DNA from: Bin55 sp963667455 | GTDB lineage: Bacteria > Pseudomonadota > Gammaproteobacteria > Pseudomonadales > Azotimanducaceae | Assembly: GCA_963667455.2 (NCBI GenBank) | Contig: CAXXFR010000026.1 | Span: forward strand, 463,990-527,989 | Direction: 5' to 3' | Length of the DNA: 64,000 nucleotides | Shown: piece after piece, positions 9,113-16,932 of the stretch | Layout: the number at the start of each line of letters is the position of its first letter | How positions within the stretch are numbered: the stretch's first letter is position 1 | Translations under genes and position numbers: made by a program | Notes under the pieces: model-generated | The model's database searches: none | Seen by the model: only the letters and a program-made list of their open reading frames with translations | Told to the model about the DNA's origin: nothing

Positions 9113-10004
9113 GCGGAAAGCCGTTGGCGGCGACCGAGGCGAGCATCGGCGTTCCCTTGCCTTGGTTGAGCTGCACTCTCGTAAGAAGTAATCCCGCAGA
9201 ACCGCATCCGATGATCACTTGGCGATCCTTGCGGACGACGGATCCTGGTTCATACGTTCCCTCGACTACTTGAGCTTCGAGAATGCGCATCCGGAGCTGG
9301 TCTTGCATAGTGAAAGCCGGAGATCGATCGATAAACGCGCGGATTTGACGTTCCAACTGCGTTGCACTCCTAGTCCAGTCCAGCCGCGCATGATCTGTGG
9401 TGAGCCGCGGTGCGTAAGTCACTCGTTCTGGATCCTGCGGAACAGGCTCCCTAGCGGTTCCGCATTCAATTTCCTCAAGAACTTCGATTAGTGTCTTCGC
9501 TCCCAGCGTTGCAAGCTCGTTGGACACAGAATCTGTTGTCTCACTTCCGGTCAATTCGATGCTGGCAGTGCGATATACAGGTCCCGCATCCAACTCAGGG
9601 ACTATGCGCATTATGGCCACTCCCGTTTCGTTGTCGCCATGCAGGATCGCGTGTTCGACTGGCGATGCACCGCGCCAACGAGGCAGAAGCGACGCGTGGA
9701 CGTTGATACAGTCCAGACGGGGTGCATTGATCACGGCTCGAGGAAGAATCAGGCCGTACGCGGCTACGACTAGGACATCGAGTGACCGGAACTCGCTTTC
9801 CAATCCCTTAAGGCTTTGAGGCACCAGCACTTTGATCGAGTGGTCAAGAGCTAGCTGATGTACAGGGGTACGGATAATCCTCCGTCCCCTCCCCGCAGCT
9901 CGTGGTGGCTGGGTGAACACAACGGAAGGACTTCGATCACTGTGCAACAGTGAAGAAAGTACGGTTGCCGCAAAGCTGGGGCTACCCGCAAACCCAATCT
10001 GCAT
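9081..10004 (-). CDS. fmt: Methionyl-tRNA formyltransferase
   Basis: Fmt formylates initiator Met-tRNA using 10-formyl-tetrahydrofolate. The 307-residue product carries the catalytic set N101, H103 and D139, within 'NVHASLLPRWRG' and 'ELDAGPV', corresponding to N106, H108 and D144 of the E. coli enzyme as I recall it. The C-terminal tRNA-binding OB-like domain is present. It follows def by ten bases and overlaps rsmB, so def-fmt-rsmB form a coupled translation-initiation/rRNA-modification operon. Confidence 0.96.
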   Translation of the reverse strand: MQIGFAGSPSFAATVLSSLLHSDRSPSVVFTQPPRAAGRGRRIIRTPVHQLALDHSIKVLVPQSLKGLESEFRSLDVLVVAAYGLILPRAVINAPRLDCINVHASLLPRWRGASPVEHAILHGDNETGVAIMRIVPELDAGPVYRTASIELTGSETTDSVSNELATLGAKTLIEVLEEIECGTAREPVPQDPERVTYAPRLTTDHARLDWTRSATQLERQIRAFIDRSPAFTMQDQLRMRILEAQVVEGTYEPGSVVRKDRQVIIGCGSAGLLLTRVQLNQGKGTPMLASVAANGFPHVFAQGARFA

Positions 10005-10014
10005 CGATTGTCGT

Positions 10015-10518
10015 CTAGGCCGCTGTTCGTGCTTTGATGAGCTTGTGGCGAATTCTGGACCTCTTCAAGCGCGAGAGGTAATCCACAAAGACCTTGCCAT
10101 CCAGATGATCCACTTCGTGTTGAATGCAGACCGATTCCAACCCGCTCACGGTCTTGCTGAAGCTGGTTCCTTCTCGGTTCAGTGCCGAGACACGAACCAC
10201 TTCGGCGCGTTCAACAGGCTCGAAGAAACCCGGTACCGACAAACACCCTTCCTCGGTGGTCTGTTGGCCAGATATGACCTCGATTTCGGGGTTGATGAAG
10301 ACTTGAGGCTCGTCTTTCTCATCGGAAACATCGATCACGAGGATGCGGACAGGCTGGTTGACTTGGATTGCGGCCAAGCCGATGCCATTGGCGGCATACA
10401 TGGTGTGAATCATGTCGTCGACAAGCTCGACGATCTCGGGAGTTACATTGGCCACTGGATCCGCAGTCTTGCGTAGATTGGGGTCGGGATAGACCAAGAT
10501 GGATAGCAGAGAAGGCAT
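10015..10518 (-). CDS. def: Peptide deformylase
   Basis: Def removes the N-formyl group from nascent proteins with a metal-dependent active site. The 167-residue product has all three motifs: 'GIGLAAIQV' at 45-53, 'EGCLS' at 90-94 with metal ligand C92, and 'HEVDH' at 134-138 with two histidine ligands and the catalytic glutamate. It is the first gene of the minus-strand run reaching to plsC. A candidate promoter lies 66-92 bp upstream. Confidence 0.97.
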   Translation of the reverse strand: MPSLLSILVYPDPNLRKTADPVANVTPEIVELVDDMIHTMYAANGIGLAAIQVNQPVRILVIDVSDEKDEPQVFINPEIEVISGQQTTEEGCLSVPGFFEPVERAEVVRVSALNREGTSFSKTVSGLESVCIQHEVDHLDGKVFVDYLSRLKRSRIRHKLIKARTAA

Positions 10519-10583
10519 TCCAGTGATCGATACTTGCCTCGGATGAAGTTCGGTTAGTGATGCGTCGCCAACCAGCGTTACGA

Positions 10584-10610
10584 ATTATATTTTGTGATGG
10601 ATGTAGCCAA
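10584..10610 (-). promoter_or_regulatory. Candidate sigma70 promoter of the def-plsC operon
   Basis: On the minus strand a perfect TATAAT (10584-10589) is preceded by TTGGCT (10605-10610) with a 15-base spacer, slightly short. It lies upstream of def, the first gene of the run. The -10 match is exact, but the -35 and spacing are only fair. Confidence 0.4.
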
Positions 10611-10764
10611 GATTCACCAAAGACGCGACGAGATCAAGTGCCGGTTCAAGTACCGGTTTCGGGAGCCTAGCTTGCGCCTCTCCTGACAAAACAGGCGCAC
10701 CTACTTGCCTAATACGACCAAATCCGATATAGCGGAAGAGAGTTGAGGTAATGAGAGAGAATTG

Positions 10765-10792
10765 TTGCGTGTACTCTTTCGATAGATATAGT
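10765..10792 (+). promoter_or_regulatory. Candidate sigma70 promoter of the DUF1800/DUF1501 pair
   Basis: TTGCGT (10765-10770) and TATAGT (10787-10792) are separated by 16 bases, giving a start of transcription about 30 bases before ATG 10829. This placement argues against the earlier in-frame ATG at 10751. The remaining 10519-10764 stretch between def and this promoter shows no gene. Confidence 0.4.
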
Positions 10793-10828
10793 AAGTTCTC
10801 AGACTGCAGTGCACAACAGGGGGACAAG

Positions 10829-12636
10829 ATGGTTACCTTGAAGTCGTGTCTACGTAGTTCCCAACTTACCCGAGCAAGGCTGGGAGCTTGCGTATTGTCG
10901 GTTCCCGTACTGTGTCTGCTAACACTGATCGGATCTCCCGCGGTCGCCGAGCCCACACAAGAGGAATTGGAAGCGGCCTCTCTGCTGGCCAGTCGTGCCA
11001 CATTCGGCATGACTTACGACCAAATCGTACAGATGGCGGAGCAGGGTCTCGACGAGTGGCTGGACGAACAGCTGGACACGGATTGTTCCACGTTGCGAGT
11101 TTGGGAAGATCGGTTGCTCGAAATGGACGAAAACGGCGAATTCGACCACTACCGAGCCATTTTCGACGTCGAGCCGAGGGAGGAAGACCCCTACGACCTA
11201 GTGCAGAAGTTTGGTCCGTTCCGGACAAACTGATACATGACGGTGCAATACGCACCCGATCAGCTTTGCCAGCGTGTCGCGTGGGCGCTAAGCCAGATCT
11301 TCGTCGTCAGCCGCAGGAGTCTTCGAAACAATCTCTACAACGAGAGCAATTTCTACGACATCCTGATCAAGAACGTCTTCGGCAACTACCGAGAGCTCAT
11401 CGAGGAAGTGACTTACAGCAGTCAAATGGGAGTATTCCTCAGCCATGTAAACAACAGCCGTCCGTGACCGGAAATCAAGCGTTTCCCTGACGAAAATTAC
11501 GCCCGTGAAGTCATGCAGCTGTTCAGCATCGGTCTGTTTGAGCTCAACATCGACGGCACGCCGAAGAAAGACGAGTCTGGAGACCTCATTCCCACCTACG
11601 ATGCCGACGACATAGCCAATTTGGCACGAGTCATGACTGTTTTCGCATATGACGGTGAACGTGTCCAGTTCAACAAGAACTGGACGGACGAGTGGGACTT
11701 GCCAATGATTATTTTCAATTGGCATCACGACAAAGACAAAAGGGTAATTTTGGGCGACACGACACTTGCGGCAGGTCATAGTGGAGAGGTTGATGTCGAT
11801 CTTGCATTGGATGCGATTCACGAGCATGCGAACGTCGGACCGTTCATCGGACGACAGCTAATTCAGCGTCTAGTGACTTCGAATCCCGAGCCCGCTTACA
11901 TTCAGCGTGTAGCCGAGGCTTTCATTGACGACGGCAATGGAGTGAGAGGCAACCTGAAGCAAGTCATCAAGACCATTCTGACCGACCCGGAAGCTACCGA
12001 TCCTGTAAATCCCGATCAGTTTGGGAAGTTGCGTGAGCCCCTGTGCGGGTCATGAACCTGCACCGTATGTTTCCAATTGTGGTGGTCGGAGAAGACTCAA
12101 GAGGACTGACGCATCCGTTCTACACACCATACAGAAGGCAAATGTTCGAGCTTGGCAACCAAGAACCCTTGAAGGCGCCTTCGGTGTTCAATTTCTATTC
12201 GCCCTTCCACTCGCCCAAAGGCGACCTGTCAGACAACGATTTGGTCGCGCCGGAGTTTCAAATTTTCACCATGCAGACAGCTCATGACCTGAGCAATACG
12301 ATCTGGAGCAGACTCGCGTTGGATCCCGTGGTAAGGGATGTGGGTCCTTGGGACACATGGTTTGCGCTCTATCGCTACGACGACGAGAATGGGGAGGAAG
12401 TTTATTGGCATCCAGTCCTACACCACGACATATCAGACTATGAAGATCTCGCCGAAACGCCGGCGGATCTTGTCGATCGATTGGATCTGGTTATGACTCA
12501 CGGGAATCTCAGCAACCACGCACGATCCCGACTCATTCGGCGTATTGAGCAAGTGAGAGACGACTCCAGAGAGCGTGTGTGGTTTGCTATCTGGTACATG
12601 GCGACACTCCCAGATTACATTGTGGAGACTCCCTGA
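10829..12636 (+). pseudogene. DUF1800 family protein, disrupted by two TGA codons and a frameshift
   Basis: DUF1800 proteins are large, usually exported proteins of unknown function, typically paired with a DUF1501 protein. ATG 10829, preceded by GGGGGA, starts a signal-peptide-like N-terminus ending near 'SPAVAEP'. Family-like segments follow in order: 'LLASRATFG', 'DQLCQRVAWALSQIFVVS', 'DENYAREVMQLFSIGL', 'GKLREP' and 'APSVFNFYSP'. The frame is broken by TGA at 11231-11233, by TGA at 11465-11467 and by a -1 shift at the C run 12038-12041, after which the homologous frame runs to 12636. 'DQLCQRVA' has Cys where the family usually has Arg. All three substitutions fit C-to-T or G-to-A changes, which points to decay. 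Sequencing error could explain the shift but not easily the stops. The stop overlaps the DUF1501 start (TGATG). Confidence 0.8.
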
Positions 12637-14063
12637 TGGCTATCAATCGTAGAGGCTTTCTCGGCCATGCAGCGGGTGCTGGATTGGTGGCTTCGGGGTT
12701 GTTTGTGCCGTGGCGCTCAAGGGTTCTGGCCGCGGAGAAGACGCAGAATGACTTCGACGATTACAAGGCTTTGGTCTTCCTGCTGTTTTCTGGCGGCATG
12801 GATTCGTTCAACCTTCTGGTTCCGTACGGCGACGAGTACGACCAATACGCGTCCATTCGCACAGACCTTGGTTACTCACGCGATGACCTGTTGGCCTTGG
12901 ACGACTCCGAGACGGATCGTCCCTTCAGCGTTCCCACTTTGGCACCCGAAATACGAGATTTATACAACGACCAGGATCTTGCGTTTCTTGCCAACGTCGG
13001 ACCGCTGACTCAGCACATGAATCGGGAACAATACTTGGATGAAACATTGGCCAGACCGCTGAATCTCGAATCCCATTCCGATCAGATCGCCCAGTGCCAG
13101 ACAGCACAGTCGTTGATTCCGCTGTCGCAACAGACAGTTGGTTGGATGGGTCGCGTGTCAGACCGGTTTGGCTCGACCCTGGACAATGGATTGAGCATAA
13201 ACGTATCCTTGTCGGGATTCAACTTGGTCCAGACCGGCGAGAATGCGATTCCTATTCTTACAGCCAACAACCGTGGTACCAATCCATTTCCCGAGCTTCA
13301 TACTCGTTGGCCCCTTGCCCTTGGAGCGAAGGAGAATGCAAATGAGGACTTCGAGCTCGGCCGTTTCGACAATCGCTATGACAACATTCTCCGAAAGGAA
13401 TACCTCAAGCGTTTCAAGCGATCCATAGAAGACTCAAAAAAAGCCAATCGTGACGTTAGGAGCGGTCTTGGTGGCCTTGACACGTTGTTTACACCTGCAA
13501 ATAGGAACAATCCTTCAAGTTTTGGAAGGCGCATGAAGAGAATTGCGGAGTTCATCAGTGCCAGTGCGAACTTCGGAGGCGGAGCACGGCGTCAAACTTT
13601 CTTTGTCAACTACGGCGGCTGGGATCATCACGAAGAGCTGCATGGGAATTTTCAATTACGCCTCGGGGATGTTGCCTTTGGTCTGAAGGCGTTTCGCGAT
13701 GCCCTAGTCGAAATCGATATGTTGGACAACGTCGTGCTGTTTACTGCGTCGGACTTCGGTCGGACGCTGACCTCCAACGGAGGTGGTTCTGATCATGGTT
13801 GGGGTGGAAACGCGATGATCTTGGGTGGCGAAGTCAAGGGCAAGCAAGTCCTCGGGCAATACCCGGAGATGAATCTGACCGGCGATCAAATCTCGAACAC
13901 TGATCGTGGCAACTTCATTCCCACTACTTCGCTTGAGGAGTACTACGCGGAATTAGCTTTGTGGTTCGGATTGGACGAGGAGGATCTGGGGCTTGCGCTA
14001 CCCAACGTCGAGTCATTCATTGCAGAAGGTGCTACCAAGCCCGAAAGCGTGGGGATCTTCTAG
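12636..14063 (+). CDS. DUF1501 family protein with Tat-type signal
   Basis: DUF1501 proteins are related to sulfatase/alkaline-phosphatase folds and are exported; no reaction is established that I can name. The ATG at 12636 overlaps the preceding stop and gives 475 residues. The N-terminus 'MAINRRGFLGHAAGAG' carries a twin-arginine motif (RRGFL) followed by a hydrophobic stretch and 'VLAAE'. Family landmarks are 'LVFLLFSGGMDSFNLLVP', 'ASDFGRTLTSNGGGSDHGWG' and 'QVLGQYPEM'. The gene appears intact although its DUF1800 partner is broken. The open frame reaching back to 12579 belongs to the preceding gene's region. Confidence 0.85.
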   Translation: MAINRRGFLGHAAGAGLVASGLFVPWRSRVLAAEKTQNDFDDYKALVFLLFSGGMDSFNLLVPYGDEYDQYASIRTDLGYSRDDLLALDDSETDRPFSVPTLAPEIRDLYNDQDLAFLANVGPLTQHMNREQYLDETLARPLNLESHSDQIAQCQTAQSLIPLSQQTVGWMGRVSDRFGSTLDNGLSINVSLSGFNLVQTGENAIPILTANNRGTNPFPELHTRWPLALGAKENANEDFELGRFDNRYDNILRKEYLKRFKRSIEDSKKANRDVRSGLGGLDTLFTPANRNNPSSFGRRMKRIAEFISASANFGGGARRQTFFVNYGGWDHHEELHGNFQLRLGDVAFGLKAFRDALVEIDMLDNVVLFTASDFGRTLTSNGGGSDHGWGGNAMILGGEVKGKQVLGQYPEMNLTGDQISNTDRGNFIPTTSLEEYYAELALWFGLDEEDLGLALPNVESFIAEGATKPESVGIF

Positions 14064-14190
14064 TCCGACTGAGCGACGCAGAAAAGATCGTCCAAACTAC
14101 GGACATTGGTCCACTCGACGGGCAGGTCAATTCGGGTACACGCCCTTAGTGCAGGGTAGCTTCCTCTGCGTAGGAAGAGTAGGTGCTAGC

Positions 14191-14235
14191 TGCGTGGTGA
14201 TCGAGAATGTCTTCGATCGAGGAGTCTTGATTGCT
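14191..14235 (+). repeat. Copy 1 of a short segment repeated at 15111-15155
   Basis: Downstream of the DUF1501 gene, the bases 14191-14220 read as C-V-V-I-E-N-V-F-D-R, followed by G-V-L-I-A. The segment at 15111-15155 reads C-V-V-I-E-M-V-F-D-R-I-L-S-I-A, with mostly silent differences. No intact gene covers it. The rest of 14064-14343 shows no recognisable gene; one frame stays open to 14310 but has no family I know. Confidence 0.6.
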
Positions 14236-14343
14236 GATCTCCCCTCTGGGACTCATCGAACAAATCCTCTGACGGGGATCACAGAGTTCGATTACGAAGT
14301 CTCAGGCTAGTACTCAACAAACAGGCTTGTGCACTGGTGGAAG

Positions 14344-14982
14344 TCATGCGTCATAACGGTTGACAAGCACCTCTTCCAGCAAATCGGTTGTGAGGTCTTT
14401 CTGAAGTAAGCAACCTGCCTTGTCGATTAGATAGCTCTTTGGGATGAACCGAACTCCGTACTTGGTCGCGACTTCCCCATCAAAGGATCCAAGCTCGCCA
14501 AGATTGATCCATGGCAGTTCATGCTCTTTCGATCCACTGATCCAATCTTCCTCGACCAAGTCTATGGATATTGAGACGACCTCAAACCCCTGTTGCTTGT
14601 ACTTGGCATGTAGCTCCTTCAACTTAGGAAAGCTTGCAATGCAGGGGCCACATGAGACGTTCCAAAAATCGACAAGTACAGTGTCGTGTTCCTCGAGTAC
14701 ATCGAATAAAGACACATCGTTCCCGTTCAAATCAGCGAGCGTGAAATCCGACGCTTTCTGTCCAGGAATGAACTGCTTGTCGTTTCGATATTGCTCACGC
14801 CTGTGCGCTTTTTCTGAAATATCGCTTCCGATACCCGGAAGGATTTCGTCCAATGGAACATGCTCGCAACCTGCCGCTGGTTCGGTCGGTATGACCAATT
14901 GTTGCGTACAGGAACAAAGAAAAGTAGCCAATCCAACAAGCGCGATCGCAACTGATATGTAGTGTCTAGATCGGGATGCCAT
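14344..14982 (-). CDS. TlpA/ResA-like thiol-disulfide protein, probable lipoprotein
   Basis: This is a periplasmic thioredoxin-fold protein of the TlpA/ResA/AhpC-TSA type, likely a reductant or redox partner outside the cytoplasm. ATG 14982 gives 212 residues beginning 'MASRSRHYISVAIALVG', a signal peptide ending at a lipobox-like 'FLCSC'. The domain starts near 'GQKASDFTLADLNG' and contains the CxxC motif as 'SCGPC' in 'DFWNVSCGPC', then the cis-Pro region 'GVRFIPKSYLID'. The frame is open as far as 15381, but the upstream part overlaps the DUF1501 relic and has no homology. It stands alone on the minus strand, so its partner cannot be inferred. Confidence 0.85.
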   Translation of the reverse strand: MASRSRHYISVAIALVGLATFLCSCTQQLVIPTEPAAGCEHVPLDEILPGIGSDISEKAHRREQYRNDKQFIPGQKASDFTLADLNGNDVSLFDVLEEHDTVLVDFWNVSCGPCIASFPKLKELHAKYKQQGFEVVSISIDLVEEDWISGSKEHELPWINLGELGSFDGEVATKYGVRFIPKSYLIDKAGCLLQKDLTTDLLEEVLVNRYDA

Positions 14983-15013
14983 GTGCGTCTCCCAAGCATC
15001 AAAAGCCATTCTA

Positions 15014-15155
15014 ATGGAGTTGGCCTTGTGGTTCGACATGGAGAGTCGGTCCTGAGGCTTGTGCTTCCCAACGCCGAGTCGTTCATTGCAGAAGGAGCTA
15101 CGAAACTGAATGCGTCGTGATCGAGATGGTCTTTGATCGAATACTTTCGATTGCA
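15014..15155 (+). pseudogene. Relic of a second DUF1501 gene 3' end
   Basis: Bases 15014-15052 encode 'MELALWFDMESRS', and after a one-base shift 15055-15120 encode 'RLVLPNAESFIAEGATK' and a stop. The intact DUF1501 protein ends 'AELALWFGLDEEDLGLALPN' followed by 'VESFIAEGATKPESVGIF'. The alignment is clear at both protein and DNA level, with a one-base deletion between the two parts. Bases 15111-15155 also repeat a segment found downstream of the intact gene. This is the tail of a lost paralogue, probably from a tandem duplication followed by deletion. Confidence 0.75.
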
Positions 15156-15160
15156 CTAAA

Positions 15161-15730
15161 ATGCGGCTAAAACGGACTCCTGCCACGGCCTCCAAGCTCC
15201 CCATTTCTGCAGCGAACGGTCTTTCCTTCGGCCGCCTCCTACTCGCACCGCTAGTCCTCTGGACCATTGTTGTCGAGCAATACACGTTAAGCCTCGGCAT
15301 CTTCGTGATTGCCGTTGTTTCTGACGTTCTCGATGGCCGGATTGCGAGAAAGCAGAACAACGTCACACGGATTGGCGGCATCCTCGATCACACGGCAGAC
15401 TGCCTATTCGTTGTGTGCGCTCTCTACGCATTGAGCACTCACGGAATCTTTCATTGGGCGTTGCCGGCGATAGTTGCGGCGGCCTTCCTGCAGTATGTGA
15501 TTGACTCTGGAGTACTGAAAAAGAAGGGGTTGGTTCCGAGTCAGTGGGGACGATGGAACGGAATTGCCTACTTCGTGCTCGCCGCAATCCCCATCGTGCA
15601 AAAAGGAATGAAGTTCGAGTGGATCAGCGACTACCACCTGCTCATCGCTGGATGGGCGATGGTCGCCATGACGGCCGGATCGATGCTGGAACGCTTGGGC
15701 TTGCTTGGGAAACGCCCTTCAGCCGAATAG
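15161..15730 (+). CDS. CDP-alcohol phosphatidyltransferase family protein
   Basis: Members join a CDP-linked lipid or alcohol to a second alcohol in phospholipid synthesis at the inner membrane. The 189-residue protein has about five hydrophobic segments. It has the complete catalytic signature D55-xx-D58-G59-xx-A62-R63-x8-G72-x3-D76-x3-D80, which binds Mg2+ and the CDP group. It could be a phosphatidylglycerophosphate synthase homologue, but the acceptor is not evident. Its 3' end overlaps the convergent flippase-like gene by 12 bases. The upstream DUF1501 relic abuts its start. Confidence 0.85.
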   Translation: MRLKRTPATASKLPISAANGLSFGRLLLAPLVLWTIVVEQYTLSLGIFVIAVVSDVLDGRIARKQNNVTRIGGILDHTADCLFVVCALYALSTHGIFHWALPAIVAAAFLQYVIDSGVLKKKGLVPSQWGRWNGIAYFVLAAIPIVQKGMKFEWISDYHLLIAGWAMVAMTAGSMLERLGLLGKRPSAE

Positions 15731-16702
15731 TTCTTTGTTTGCTCTCGGAAGAAACGCCACTCCGATGAGCGCATTGAACAAAACAAAAAACGTGTGCATT
15801 ACCAAGCTGAACGCACCGACTTCTGGATAGTCGGGGAACAACACCGTCCAAAGCAGCAACGCCCCAGCGTGAAACGGAAGGGGCAACGCCGCGGCAAGAA
15901 AGATTAGCGGCAAGAACACCAGCATCTGACCCATGCTTGCCTCGACCTGGAACAGTCCAAGCGCGATCGTGTAGACAATCACCGCTCCGATCAGATTAGG
16001 AGCCTTGAACAGAACAGCGAGAACGTAGTGTCGAAACTTGGCGAGCCGCAATGCTCGGAGAACACCGACCTCTCGTAGCTTAGAGCCTTTGAATATGTGG
16101 CCCTGGAAGTATGCAAGATGCAATGGAAAGTAGAGAAAAGCTGCCGCGAACACGCAAGGGAGGATTATGTCCAGAGGGAGCTGAGTGGACGCTTGCTGGA
16201 CGTAGGCGTAACCGAGCAGTAGTCCTAGCGTCGAGAACAGCAAGAGCTGGTATATCTCGACAATTCCGATGAAGATCATGGTAGACAACGCTTGCCATCC
16301 CGGAACTTGGTAGGTCTTCAAGAGATAGAGCGACATGGCACCCTTTCCCACCTGCTCGTTCACCAGCGCAAGGATGTAGGCACTCGCGCGGATGGGCAAC
16401 ACTTTGGAGAGGCCTAGGTCCGGTGCGTTGAACCATCGGATGGCACGCCACGTTACGTGCGCATCGACAAAAAAGAAGAAGAACGAGTAGGGGATCATGA
16501 CCGCCAGCCACATCCACCAGTTCACACCGCCAAAGAAGTCCCGAAGGTACTCCCACGCCGTAATCCCTTCGTATTGGGCTGCCGCGGCGACTTTGGTGTA
16601 GACCAGATAGAAACAACCGATAGAGAGAGCCCAAGTCAGGATCTTGAAAAGCACACTGGCTAGCGTGTTCTTGCGTTCGACTGGTTGTTGCGTCTCGCTC
16701 AT
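15719..16702 (-). CDS. Lysylphosphatidylglycerol-synthase-TM/UPF0104-like membrane protein
   Basis: The 327-residue product has about eight predicted membrane segments and resembles the YbhN/UPF0104 (LPG_synthase_TM) family of flippase-like integral membrane proteins. Recognisable segments are 'AYILALVNEQVGKGAMSLYLLK' in part and the C-terminal 'LPLPFHAGALLLWTVLF'. No soluble catalytic domain is fused. It lies convergent with the CDP-alcohol transferase and divergent from the ABC exporter, so a lipid-related role is plausible but inferred. Start ATG 16702. Confidence 0.6.
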   Translation of the reverse strand: MSETQQPVERKNTLASVLFKILTWALSIGCFYLVYTKVAAAAQYEGITAWEYLRDFFGGVNWWMWLAVMIPYSFFFFFVDAHVTWRAIRWFNAPDLGLSKVLPIRASAYILALVNEQVGKGAMSLYLLKTYQVPGWQALSTMIFIGIVEIYQLLLFSTLGLLLGYAYVQQASTQLPLDIILPCVFAAAFLYFPLHLAYFQGHIFKGSKLREVGVLRALRLAKFRHYVLAVLFKAPNLIGAVIVYTIALGLFQVEASMGQMLVFLPLIFLAAALPLPFHAGALLLWTVLFPDYPEVGAFSLVMHTFFVLFNALIGVAFLPRANKELFG

Positions 16703-16932
16703 GGATTGTTTGGTGTGGTTTTGATCGACCAGATGCTAGACATCGATCGTGGCCTTACAGCGACCGGTGAATTCAACGAGCATTGTAGAAGCCTCGACTT
16801 CTGATCGAGAGTCCCGCGTCCTCGAAGTGGCGGACGGATGGTCAGATTCGGTTCCGCAGAATCGCTTGGGCTTTTGCTACGATACAGACGGCTATAGATA
16901 CCGTCGAAAACTGCCGATCCACCTAATTTGAC

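Noticed and set aside
10751..10828. Earlier ATG 10751 as the start of the DUF1800 gene
   Set aside because: A promoter-like pair lies downstream of it and the signal-peptide-like start and GGGGGA fit ATG 10829.
11231..11467. Selenocysteine or recoding at the two TGAs in the DUF1800 gene
   Set aside because: I see no selenocysteine-insertion hairpin directly after either TGA, the family has no selenocysteine at these places that I know, and other genes end normally on TGA.
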